From Cristatella mucedo (Eukaryota > Bryozoa > Phylactolaemata > Cristatellidae): 64,000 bases of DNA. The stretch lies in assembly GCA_009760855.2 (NCBI GenBank), contig WPIO01000152.1, forward strand, positions 7,501 to 71,500. The letters are read 5' to 3'. The position numbers and the translations under genes are program-made. A model generated the notes under the pieces. It saw nothing but the letters and a program-made list of their open reading frames with translations. It did not search any database and was not told where the DNA came from. Below, one piece after another: positions 55,529-64,000 of the stretch; the first letter of the stretch is position 1; each line of letters opens with the position of its first letter.

Positions 55529-55582
55529 GCGATACCGCAGGGCTCTGTGCTTGGCTCACTTCTTTCATATTTTATACTCTCT
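55529..55582 (+). mobile_element. RT motif fragment fused to LINE 3' UTR
   Basis: Right after the break the DNA reads ATACCGCAGGGCTCTGTGC, encoding IPQGSVLGSLLSYFILS. This is the conserved PQGSVLGP block of LINE reverse transcriptases, which normally lies far upstream of the ORF end. A microsatellite follows it immediately. Confidence 0.65.
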
Positions 55583-55615
55583 CACACACTCACACACACA
55601 CACACACACACACAC

Positions 55616-55650
<35 letters not shown>

Positions 55651-55688
55651 GTAATCCTACGTTGCATTGTTATTCAGATGAAATACCA

Positions 55689-55722
<34 letters not shown>

Positions 55723-55862
55723 TATATTATATGTATATATATAATATATATATATAATATAAATTGGGACACAATATACAATATATATATATATATATAT
55801 TATGTATATATATATATATATATAGTATATATTTTGTGTATATAAATATATATACACGGACT
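55583..55862. repeat. (CA)n and (TA)n compound microsatellite
   Basis: A CA run, then several TA runs with AATA and GTAT interruptions, interrupted by about 50 bases of unique-looking DNA (55651-55690). Confidence 0.95.
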
Positions 55863-56780
55863 CACATAAGTGCCTCAAGCGGCTCTCCTGTCGCCTCTCG
55901 CTAACCGGCCCTGAAGTGCTAGCTGTGTCCAGCAACCCTGACGGCATCGAGCACTGGGTTGTGCCACGCGTGGTCATCAAGAACCTGCAAGAGTTCGCCA
56001 GGCTCGTGGAAGGCCGTGCTTGGGCGGCCCAGCCTGCACAGGGAAGGGTCAGCCGCTGCCTGGCAGCGGACAGATTCGCCACCCACAGTCACTTCTCGAC
56101 CACGGGCTTGGCCAGTCTTTCCGGGCTTTGCGGTTCGTACACCGAGCGCGACTGGACGTGCTACCAGCGGCTGCTGCCAGGAGTCGGGCGTACCCTGGGA
56201 CGGTTACCAGCTGCCGCCTATGCCGCTGGGAGTCCACTTGCCACGTGCTGAGCCACTGCCGGCCGATGCTGCATGCAATTACGGCGCGACACAACCTGGT
56301 TCTGGGATGGACGCCTAATCGGAGCTCTTCCGGCCCACTGTGCTCAACTAACTACATGTCGGCAGGCCGCACCCTCCCTCGCCGGCGGTCTTGCTCTCAA
56401 GCCGGAGTTGGTCATTAACAACGGCACTGATTTAGTAATTGTGGATGTGACGGTGCCATTCGACAGCAGCGAGGATGCTCTGATTGTGTCGGCCCGTAAC
56501 AAGAACGATAAATGTGCAGCCATTGCCCGGTCTTTCCTGACCGCTGGCTACCGGTCGGCAGTGGTAAGGCCCTTCGTGGGTCGGGACACTCGGCAGCTGG
56601 TGGCCAAACAATGAAACTTGCCTGGCCGAACTCGGCATCCCACGCTCGTAGAGGACGGCTTTGAGGCGGCACTGCGTCTCGGACGCCATTACCGGGTCGG
56701 AAGCCGAGCGGTCCCTGTTCATGAACCGGGTGGCCCGGGCAGCACGTTCGACCCCGGCAGGACAGGGCGCCACCGGTTAA
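55863..56780 (+). mobile_element. R2/NeSL-type LINE 3' end with restriction-like endonuclease
   Basis: Plus-strand frames in three registers encode the C-terminus of a LINE that uses a restriction-like endonuclease. First comes LSLTGPEVLAVSSNPDG and a thumb-like segment. Next is a CCHC knuckle, CRWESTCHVLSHC, followed by RPMLHAITARHN. The endonuclease core follows, with LKPELVINNGTDLVIVDVTV and ARNKNDKCAAIARSFL. Frame changes at about 56230 and 56300 and early truncation at the microsatellite show it is a pseudogene. The KPD motif of R2 reads KPE here. Confidence 0.8.
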
Positions 56781-57344
56781 TGTATATATACTAGTTAAAA
56801 ATCTTTTTTTAGATAAATAATATATACATTGTGATTTAATCTGATTAGCAACATAGGATAGGTCAGTAAATTTGCGTAGGAAGAATGACTGTCGTCGAAG
56901 AGACATTCCAACAGGAGCTCACAGAAAGAATTTCTAAGCTGCTGTCAGATTTGTTTCATGCACGTACACTCCTTATCTATTTGCTGCTTCGCCAAGACAA
57001 GCCAGTGCAAATTGCCTGGGCATCCTCGCAAATATGCCCATATGGCGAACCTGCTTATCAGTGGGTGTACGTTCAAGTGCAAATCTTTAAAGACAAAACA
57101 AAGAAAATCGCCCACTTGGTGGTTACCATCGGGAAATAAATCTTTGAACGCCAACTAATCTCCAGTAACTGATCAGTATTGATTACATTTGGGTATAATT
57201 TATGTTTATTATAGCCAAAGAATAGATAGTGAGGAATACTTTTTAAAAATTCAAAGACCTGGTTTCGGCTAAGGCAAATCATGTTGCAGTAAAATCAGAT
57301 ACAGATAATAGTACAACTTGCGATTATGTTGCGACATAGTTTCA

Positions 57345-57350
57345 TTTATT
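57345..57350 (-). terminator. Polyadenylation signal AATAAA, gene C
   Basis: AATAAA on the minus strand, 62 bases after the stop of gene C, as in gene B. Confidence 0.7.
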
Positions 57351-57412
57351 GGTAAATTCCGAGACCCAGACAAGGAACACTTTACTTTAACCAAGCAAAC
57401 GTGTCCTATTGC

Positions 57413-58754
57413 TTACCATCCCTTGGGCTCAGCATAGATTGGAACTGGAACGGGCACCCTCTCGACGACTGGGTAAGGTGCGGGAACCTTCTCCACCACG
57501 GGTACGGGAACCTTGACCTCCTTGATCACTTCATAAGGCACTTGGACCTCCTTGATGACCTCGTATGGAACCTTGACCTCCTTCACGACGGGGTACGGCT
57601 CAGGAACCCTCTTGATAACTGGCACTGGAATGCCAATCGTCTTGACGGCAACCCTGGATTTGCCGCCCGCATTGTTGTTGTTGTTATTGTTGTTGTTGCC
57701 ACCAGCGTTGTTATTGTTGTTGTTGTTATTGTTGTTATCGGAGCCCCATGAAGATGCTGCAGAAGAAAGATATAAATATGCATACAACAAAGTTTTCAAC
57801 CACCATATAAGAGGACAAACAATCCACAAAGTGGTAGCAATTACATTTGGCCAAGGGCCAAGAGGCCGAGCAGCACAAGATGATGTGGCAGTAAAGTCAC
57901 CGAAGGAAATACGGCGAAGCGGTTATTCAACTCGTTGGAACTGATTGCAGTCGCCCACATTATGAAGCGGTATAAAGGTTGCAAAAAGTCACAGCTGATT
58001 TAACAGCCTCATTTATATAGCGACAGAAGAGCCTCGACGGCTGCCACCACCGCTTGCATTTGGCAATTCAAGATCACCCACTGCAGGATTCAAACCCACG
58101 ACCTTGGTTATGAAGAGCAAGCACCTTACCTCCTGGGCTATCACGGACCAGCAAAGGATGTTTCCATCCAGGATCGAACCGGGGACCTTCTGCGTGATAA
58201 GCAGATGGGATAGCCGCTACGCTATGGAAGCCGAGCGAAGCCATCAGTTGGACCGGCAACCCGTTAAAGAATATCGATTGCAGCAGAACAGCTTGCTGGA
58301 ACCGGTTTAACTGAAGGACGCTTACCAACATTTCGCGCCACGAGTACCACTTGTAGCGACTCAGAAATTACTCGCGGCACAACTAAATCCAACTGTTGCC
58401 GCCACGAGACTCATTTCGTACATTCAATAGCTCAGTCGATGGTCTGAGCAAACGACTAGCGCCACTCAGCCGTCCAGAGCGTAGCTCATATAATCCCAAG
58501 CACTGGTGTCGCCTGAGCCGACGGACCAAGTTCACCGCCGTAAGATCCGAGCTGCCAGGCAAGCCACCCAACGCGCAGCGAAGCCGAAGGTCGGCGCGTT
58601 GGGTCGGCGAGGGTGACCAGCGAAGCCGCCGGCTGGGCTGCGGACGCTCGAGAGGCAACTCGGCCACCATTCTTGAGCAAGCGCGACGCGGCGTGCTGTG
58701 ACCCTCACCTTGGACGCAGAGGCAGCAGGCGAGCAAGATGGCGGCGTACTTCAT
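57413..58754 (-). CDS. Secreted poly-Asn/VP-repeat protein, copy C (2 exons)
   Basis: Exon 1 is 58754-58709 and exon 2 is 57756-57413. The 952-base intron has donor GTGAGG and acceptor TTCTTCTGCAG. The product is 129 aa: signal peptide MKYAAILLACCLCVQA, SSWGSD, N10-AGG-N9-AGGKS and the full VP-repeat domain ending AEPKGW. Compared with A and B it lacks a Gly-Trp pair and one whole N10-AGA module. The rest of exon 2 is identical in sequence to copy A over about 230 bases, including third codon positions. The intron carries a SINE and a tRNA-like sequence. Confidence 0.85.
57992..58150 (-). mobile_element. tRNA-derived SINE in the intron of gene C
   Basis: Minus-strand copy with a decayed B box ('aggattcaaacccacgacc' on +). 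The body starts at 'cagctgatttaacagcctc' (on +). It is absent at the equivalent place in gene B, so it inserted after the duplication or was deleted from B. Confidence 0.85.
58161..58230 (-). tRNA. tRNA-like sequence (possible tRNA pseudogene or SINE head)
   Basis: About 70 bases on the minus strand fold as a tRNA. A 7-bp acceptor stem has a mismatch only in the first pair (58224-58230 with 58161-58167). The A box is TAGCGTAGCGGC, and a perfect 5-bp anticodon stem (58201-58205 with 58189-58193) encloses a loop reading TTATCAC (anticodon AUC). The T-loop is GGTTCGATCC with an imperfect T stem. AUC is not a usual nuclear anticodon, and a half copy sits in gene B's intron, so a relic or SINE head is more likely than a working tRNA gene. 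Confidence 0.5.
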
Positions 58755-58813
58755 CGTAAGGCTACTCTTCAGCACTCGGTCTACGAAGAGTGAGCTTCAC
58801 TCAGGCGGTGCTG

Positions 58814-58840
58814 CTGACGAGCGGTGGCTCGCGTTATATA
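58814..58840 (-). promoter_or_regulatory. Core promoter of gene C
   Basis: TATATAA at 58840-58834 (minus strand), TCAG at 58817-58814 and the ATG at 58754. Almost identical to gene B through this region. Confidence 0.8.
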
Positions 58841-59084
58841 CGCTCTGCCCTGGCGCGGTGGTGAGGCGCTGGCCGGCGGTTGTCTTGGCGGTATTTCCTG
58901 GCAGGTCCGTTAATTAACATGCTCGGTGGCAACCATGTATGGAACGTTTCCGAGCTTTTGCCAAGTTGAATCTCATTTATCCGTGAGAGGCGACCACCTG
59001 CCAGCAACGGCTGGATTGAGCAACTTTGCTTACGGAGAGAATTGTAAGTTTCTGTCCACGTAGCGAGGCCGCAACTCGGTACAA

Positions 59085-59830
59085 TCTAATGCTAGATGAC
59101 CGCATCAGCTCAACACTACTTCGTCTTTCTTTCAGCTGCATACAATTGCAAAACTTCGGGTCTGGTTCTAAGCAGATGCCCTATCCAAGACAATCTATGC
59201 AGTTGTGACATTCGGTCTCGACTTAAGTTACTCACTTCTTGCCGGGCTTTGGTCTGTGCAATGCAGTGCTCACATTTGATGCATAGCTCTTCAGCTTGGC
59301 TTGGCTGCCTTAACGTCGCATTTGCTTAACGAAAATACATCTCGCCGACCTGCGCTGGCTAACCAATATGCAGCGAATCGATCACTACGTTATGGAACTC
59401 GCGCTGACGTACCTTCGTTTTTTTTGAATTAGTTTGTTTTTGCAAACTAATTCGAAATCAAGTCATGTGTTGAAACGCTCGCTCTTCTGACTACAGTCGT
59501 TTAACGGTGCCCCCACCCTCGGCCATTCCCCATTAAGAAACTTCAAATTCTTTTGGAGACCGTGCATTTAGTTCGTGTACTCAAAAGACCTGTAATTCAA
59601 TTCTGACTGACGCCAAGACATTGCATGGCATGATGAAATTAAAAAAGCTTAACTCGCTAGTTCCTCACAGTATTTTGTTGGGTCTTTGTGAGTTGTTCTT
59701 GGTGAGCTTACGTATTCTGGCACGACGCATAGTATCACTAACTAATCGGCATGCTTGCTTTGAAGCGAATGTACAGTGCTTAGAAATATGATCACTTTGC
59801 TTATGGTGCCATGTCTTTCTAATATGCAAT
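59085..59830 (+). mobile_element. Decayed LINE upstream of gene C
   Basis: Starts at 'atgctagatgaccgcatcagctcaaca' (LDDHISST), with pieces of the post-RT region (59120-59400) and the ORF end (59540-59680). The 3' end reads 'agtgcttagaaatatgatcac' near 59776. It begins right after 'ctcggtacaatct', as the LINE in gene B's unit begins after 'ctcgatacaatct', so it is probably the same ancestral insertion. It includes an 11-bp inverted repeat at 59426-59453. Confidence 0.75.
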
Positions 59831-60457
59831 TAACCGGAGCTCTCAGGCACTTTGGAATGCAGACCGGAGATAATAACTTCGTTATTTCAGACCTAAATGA
59901 CGCACTGCTATAATAAAGCACTACTTTTCGGTATTCAGAACTTTATTCTCATCTGATTTAGGACCCTTCGGCAGTTACAATGTGTTGTGGCAGAGATCGA
60001 ATTTTAATCGTACTGTTATCCCTTACAGCCAAAATAATGAGTAGCGCTAGGTGGTGGAAATACAATTCTCCAGAAAATTGTATGTGTAATAAAATTACTA
60101 AGGGGGTACAAAACCATGCGGCAAGCAGCTTCGCTCAGCAAACAGTGCACCAGAGGAGCTTTCTGAAACATGGCGCAGAGGCTGAAATGGAGTGCCCATG
60201 ACCGGATCCAGTATCGCATAGCCCTAATTCTGAATAACAGTGACTCTAATAAAAGAACGTCAAAAGCAAAGTTAAGAGGGAAAATTCACTTGTTTCAGCT
60301 GTATGATCCATTAAATTATTTTCGGAGTAAAAGGTCATATTTACTCAGAGTGCTTTAAGTGAATGCTAACTTCAAAGTATCCGAAGAGCTTCAGAGGACA
60401 AGTTTTTATAAAAAAAATATGTGATTTTTGCCTGCCATTGCCAACAGGTGCTTCTTT
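59831..60457. other. No feature recognised
   Basis: Unremarkable DNA. Short frames lack motifs. Confidence 0.5.
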
Positions 60458-61628
60458 GCTGACAGATAAAGATCATCCGAGGAACCACTTAAGTACGGGT
60501 GCCTCTGGGCTCTGTGCTCGATCTGCTTCTTTTCGCAATTTGTACTCTCCCTCTTGCCGATGTAGTCGCCAAGAACAACCCAGGGTTTTACTTCTATGCA
60601 AGTGACACTCAACTGTAAATTGGATTTAAACCCTTCCAGCCCTCCAGCAAGTCTAATTCTCTCAACTCCTTTGCTGCATGTATTGATGACATCCGCACAT
60701 GGATGACCACAAACTCTCTTAAATTGAATGATGATAAAACAAACTTAATAGTCATGGGCATATACCAGGTGTCATTCAGAAATGGGAAAACCGAATGCTC
60801 AAAATCAGATCTGTCAACTTATCTCCTGTTGAATCAGCCAGTAATCTAGGTGCCCTGTTCCAAAGTGGCCTTTCATTAGACTACCACGTCAGCTCCAGAG
60901 CTACCACGTCTGCCTACTTTCAGCTACATAACATTGCCAAAGTTTTGGCCTGCTTAGACAGGGATACTACATCCAAATTGGTCCGTGCATTGGTGACATG
61001 CCGTCTCGACTTCTGTAACTCACTGCTTGCCTGTCTCCCTGCATATGCAGTCAGGCGCTTACAGCTTGTGCACACCTCTGCAGCTAAGCCCGTTTGTCGG
61101 AAGCATCGCAGTTGCCACTTCTCGCCAACTTGCACTGGCTCCCAATCAAACAGCTCATCGACTTTAAGGTTCTGTCACTTTATTTTAGGTCCCTTCATTC
61201 TATGGCTCCAGCCTACCTATTAATAGCTACTCATCCACCAAGCGAAGAATCGTATAACCCGCTGTTCTGACTCGATTCGTTTAGCCATACATCGTACGAA
61301 CCTCAAAATCGTCGGGGATCGTGCCTTTAGTTCCTATACTTTCAAAACCTGGAACTTACTACCGAAGCATGTCACCACGTCCCTTGACAAGAAGATATTT
61401 AAAAAAGAAGCTAAAATGCACCTGTTTACTACAGCATTTGGTGGGTCTTTCTGATTCGTTCTTCGTGTGCATGTACCTGCTTACATTACGCCTGTGGATT
61501 GCGGATGTTACCACTAATAATTTTTTGATGCTTTCTATAAATACAGCATCGGTAAAGTGCCTAGAGAGAGACTCGGTTCTCTGACGGCGCCATACACATA
61601 TACTGTTATTATTATTATTATTATTATT
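60458..61628 (+). mobile_element. LINE copy including mutated YADD box
   Basis: Starts just before the PQGS block (decayed). It has FYFYASDTQL at 60588-60617, where YADD would be expected, so the first catalytic Asp is Ser. It continues with SFAACIDDIRTWMTTNSLKL, NDDKTNLIVMG, DRDTTSKLVRALVTCRLDFC and the post-RT blocks with several frame changes. The 3' hairpin is GTGCCTAGAGAGAGACTCGGTTCTCTGACGGCGC, followed by (ATT)n at 61606-61628. Confidence 0.9.
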
Positions 61629-61920
61629 TATTCATACCAATCTATCCGGAAGAAGAGAAAGGTAAGCGATCAGATATAATTACGAGTGACTGTCGCGTGC
61701 CAAAATGAGAAAAACGGAGGAACGAACTCAGCGACGCACTACCGAAACTCAATAGAATTGTCGCACACGACAAACTCTGCCTCAAGAAGAGACTGGTAGT
61801 GAAGCAATGGAGTTACGTCCTCTTGACTTAAAAAAACAGCTCAGCAATCTAGTAACAAAGCATTAATTGAAGATATTTCCGATGACTATTTACTTAAAGA
61901 TTTTAGCATTATAAAATACT
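61629..61920. other. No feature recognised
   Basis: Short spacer between LINE and SINE. Confidence 0.5.
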
Positions 61921-62085
61921 AGCTGATTTAACAGCCTCTGTTTGTGTAGCGACAGAAGAGCCTTTATGGCTATCACCACCGCTTGCAGTGGCGATAAAGG
62001 ATCGCCCACCACAGGATTCGAACCTACGATCTCGGGGCCGAGGACATGAAAAGCAACCGCCTTACCTAGTGAGCCATCACGGCTC
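61921..62085 (-). mobile_element. tRNA-derived SINE, well preserved
   Basis: Minus strand: GAGCCGTGATGGCTCACTAGG (A box), GGTTCGAATCC (consensus B box in the form 'gtaggttcgaatcc'), GGCGATCCTTTATCGCC hairpin, GCAAGCGGTGGTGATAGCC and the usual end TTAAATCAGCTA. Confidence 0.9.
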
Positions 62086-63180
62086 AAAAAAAGCATTCCG
62101 TTGCATCTCAACTGCTTGCTCATGCCCAGGATGGCTACTGTGCTAAGCTCTGCGCCTCAATGAGCAGGCCTGTCTATTGAATGAGCGATCTTTTCAAACG
62201 GAGGCATAATCCTGTAATATGGTGCTCACAGCTGCGGCTCCCGAGTGGATGACTGACTACTTTTATTAGTAAACATGCCGAGTTGCGAGTGCACTGCAAG
62301 TAAAAATCAATCGTTTTCTTATCTTTAGCACAGCTAACTTAAGAATTGGGAATCTGAGTGTGTAAGATTTCACCCACCCAAGCACCCATCGTGTCAAGTA
62401 ACTGGGCACAGCTGATAAGAACCCCTCATGACTAGGCTGCCTCAGCTGGCAAGGCATAACAATTTTACCATGCGACGTCATACTTGCAGTAGTGAATTGT
62501 GGTTACACCTACTTTAAGCCACGACCTCTGAAAATACACTTTCTATGGGCTCTGAATTTTCTTGGGCAACAATCAGAAAACGGGTCCGTCCAGAACATAT
62601 TTTTCTAAAAAAATGACATATTTTTACTGTCCGCAAACTTCATAAGACAATTAGCCGTCAAATAATTTGCATGTGCATGCTACGTTTTACATTTTCAATT
62701 TTGGTTTATGCAATCGATCTTAGCTGCTGTGGTCGTCGAAGAAAAAGATGCGGCTGAAGTCTTTTGAAATTATTCGTCCTCTGTTAGATGTCAAGGGCCC
62801 TCAGAGCGTAGGACTAGGAATCTCATCAACTGAAGCAGGGGCCAGTCTTGGCAAGAAATTGGCTTTTAGGTTGCATTTCCGAAAATTTTCTCTTCGCGTA
62901 GATAGTCAAATGTGTTCTATAAGACTCCCGCATACATTGCCTCCTTCCTCAAAAGGGCCATTGTCGCCCGCTTCGTTTCAATCCGCCATAAATTCACCGG
63001 TATATGAAGCTACCGGTTCAGGGCATTTGGGCTAAGGTAGTTGCTATCTCTCTGGCTCACATAACAAATCGACTTGTTGCTTTTAGCTGTGAAGAATCTG
63101 TAGCTTGAAATCTACTGAGTCCTCGTGACTGTGCCCAACGAGACTTTCAAGCACAAATCGATGAAAGAGCATTTAGGAAT
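62086..63180. other. No gene recognised
   Basis: The frame 62748-63035 (+) has no domain. The phrase 'ccgccataaattcaccgg' near 62984 recurs near 47775. Confidence 0.5.
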
Positions 63181-63224
63181 ACCTAATCAGTCAAACAGGG
63201 TCTGACTTTCTTATCAATTCTAAT

Positions 63225-63334
63225 TTCCGCCCTAGTTGGAACCAGGGCTTATGACGACCAAAGTCGTGAGCATGTATACACATGTACGGCACCTGGATAG
63301 AAATTAAGTTCTTTTGAGGCTCTCTAAAAAATTG

Positions 63335-63415
<81 letters not shown>

Positions 63416-63497
63416 TGTACGTATGTATGTATAACTATACATATATATGTGCGTGTGTGTGTGTGTGTCTGTGTGTGTGTGTGTGTGTGTGTACGTG
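63225..63497 (+). repeat. SINE-like tail with (CA)n-(TA)n-(GA)n-(GT)n microsatellite
   Basis: 'cctggatagaaattaagttcttttgaggctct' at 63292-63323 matches the LINE/SINE 3' hairpin. About 45 bases of CA, then TA, GAGA and, further on, GT repeats follow. A weak tRNA-like head may lie at about 63225-63275. Confidence 0.7.
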
Positions 63498-63609
63498 CGT
63501 ATGTGTGTTTGTTTGTTGGACTCGCCCGCAATCTTTTAGAAGAACAGTTAGTTGCAGAGACACTTGGTCAGATTTACTCAGGATTCGCGATTTCATCTGC
63601 CACTAATTA

Positions 63610-63787
63610 TATTCTCATGCTAACCCTGTGCATATCACTATCTGTGTTGTGCTTGTTGTCATTGGCCATGCTACTACTAGCCATTTGATCACGCTTTCTT
63701 TGTAGCAATATAATAGAAAGTGCCTAGACAGAGGTAGAGTTCTCTGAGGGTCCTGTAACCAATTTGTTATTATTATAATTATTATCT
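63610..63787 (+). mobile_element. LINE 3' end, plus strand
   Basis: 'catgctaaccctgtgcatatcac' (3' UTR), then AAGTGCCTAGACAGAGGTAGAGTTCTCTGAGGGTCCT (hairpin) and (ATT)n with one interruption. It is the terminal 175 bases of the dominant LINE. Confidence 0.85.
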
Positions 63788-64000
63788 TTAACTTTTAGCC
63801 GCCACCCGTATGTTTTGTCACCAGTAAGAAACGATGGATGCACAGGGTACATTTCGTGGGTAGGTTTTGTGTAGAGGTTCTCATGCCACATGCACGGGTG
63901 CATTAAAACGTGCATGTACCGATGAAAGTTTGAGGATCTAGAGCGTAGAATACGCTAAAGAAGCGGCAAGCCATGGAAAGTGACGTGACAAACGCCGGAT

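Larger units (their letters stand above)
56838..59940. repeat. Segmental duplication unit carrying gene C
   Basis: Counterpart of 44595-47600. The gene-distal flank is strongly diverged, the promoter, exon 1 and intron halves are about as similar as recent duplicates, and exon 2 is almost identical. It carries a SINE (57992-58150) that copy B lacks. Confidence 0.75.

Overview
This window is repeat-rich nuclear DNA from an animal, most likely an invertebrate. The evidence is spliced GT-AG genes, tRNA-derived SINEs, L2/CR1-like LINEs, hAT and Gypsy elements, and very long (TA)n, (CA)n and (CT)n microsatellites. The secreted VP-repeat/poly-Asn proteins behind TATA promoters suggest an arthropod, but the sequence does not settle this. 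No prokaryotic or organellar genes are present. Most long reading frames here are products of microsatellites or GC-rich DNA.

Host genes. (1) The last two exons of a syntaxin-6 (Qc-SNARE) gene lie on the + strand at 2944-3038 and 3521-3597. The penultimate exon carries two one-base frame breaks. (2) Three copies of a two-exon gene lie on the - strand at 26626-29118 (A), 45128-46139 (B) and 57413-58754 (C). Each encodes a 129-145 aa secreted protein: signal peptide, short SSWG linker, Asn tracts split by AGA/AGG, then a regular Val/Pro/Lys/Glu repeat domain. All three share a TATA box, 5' UTR, first exon, a phase-1 intron and an almost base-identical second exon, while introns and flanks have diverged. 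This family, with second exons far more alike than their surroundings, is the most interesting system here.

Layout. 0-2.9 kb: pyrimidine minisatellite, (TG)n, LINE fragments and presumed syntaxin intron. 2.9-3.6 kb: syntaxin exons. 3.6-10.4 kb: unrecognised DNA with three SINEs. 10.4-12.0 kb: GC-rich DNA with a SPIN-like hAT MITE and a CTG repeat. 12.1-18.1 kb: L2-like LINEs, a hAT transposase relic and SSRs. 20.5-23.3 kb: a rearranged Ty3/Gypsy element with LTRs and TSD. 25-30 kb: a LINE relic and gene A. 30-44 kb: mostly unannotated, with a LINE nested in a SINE and large CT-rich tracts. 44.6-47.6 and 56.8-59.9 kb: two copies of a segmental duplication carrying genes B and C. 49.9 kb: a second SPIN-like MITE. 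55.9-56.8 kb: an R2/NeSL-type LINE 3' end. 59-64 kb: more LINEs, a SINE and SSRs.

The mobile elements form a connected system. A dominant L2/CR1-like LINE ends in a conserved hairpin followed by (ATT)n, and the tail of some tRNA-derived SINEs carries the same hairpin, so those SINEs probably use the LINE machinery. Several microsatellites start inside or at the ends of these tails.
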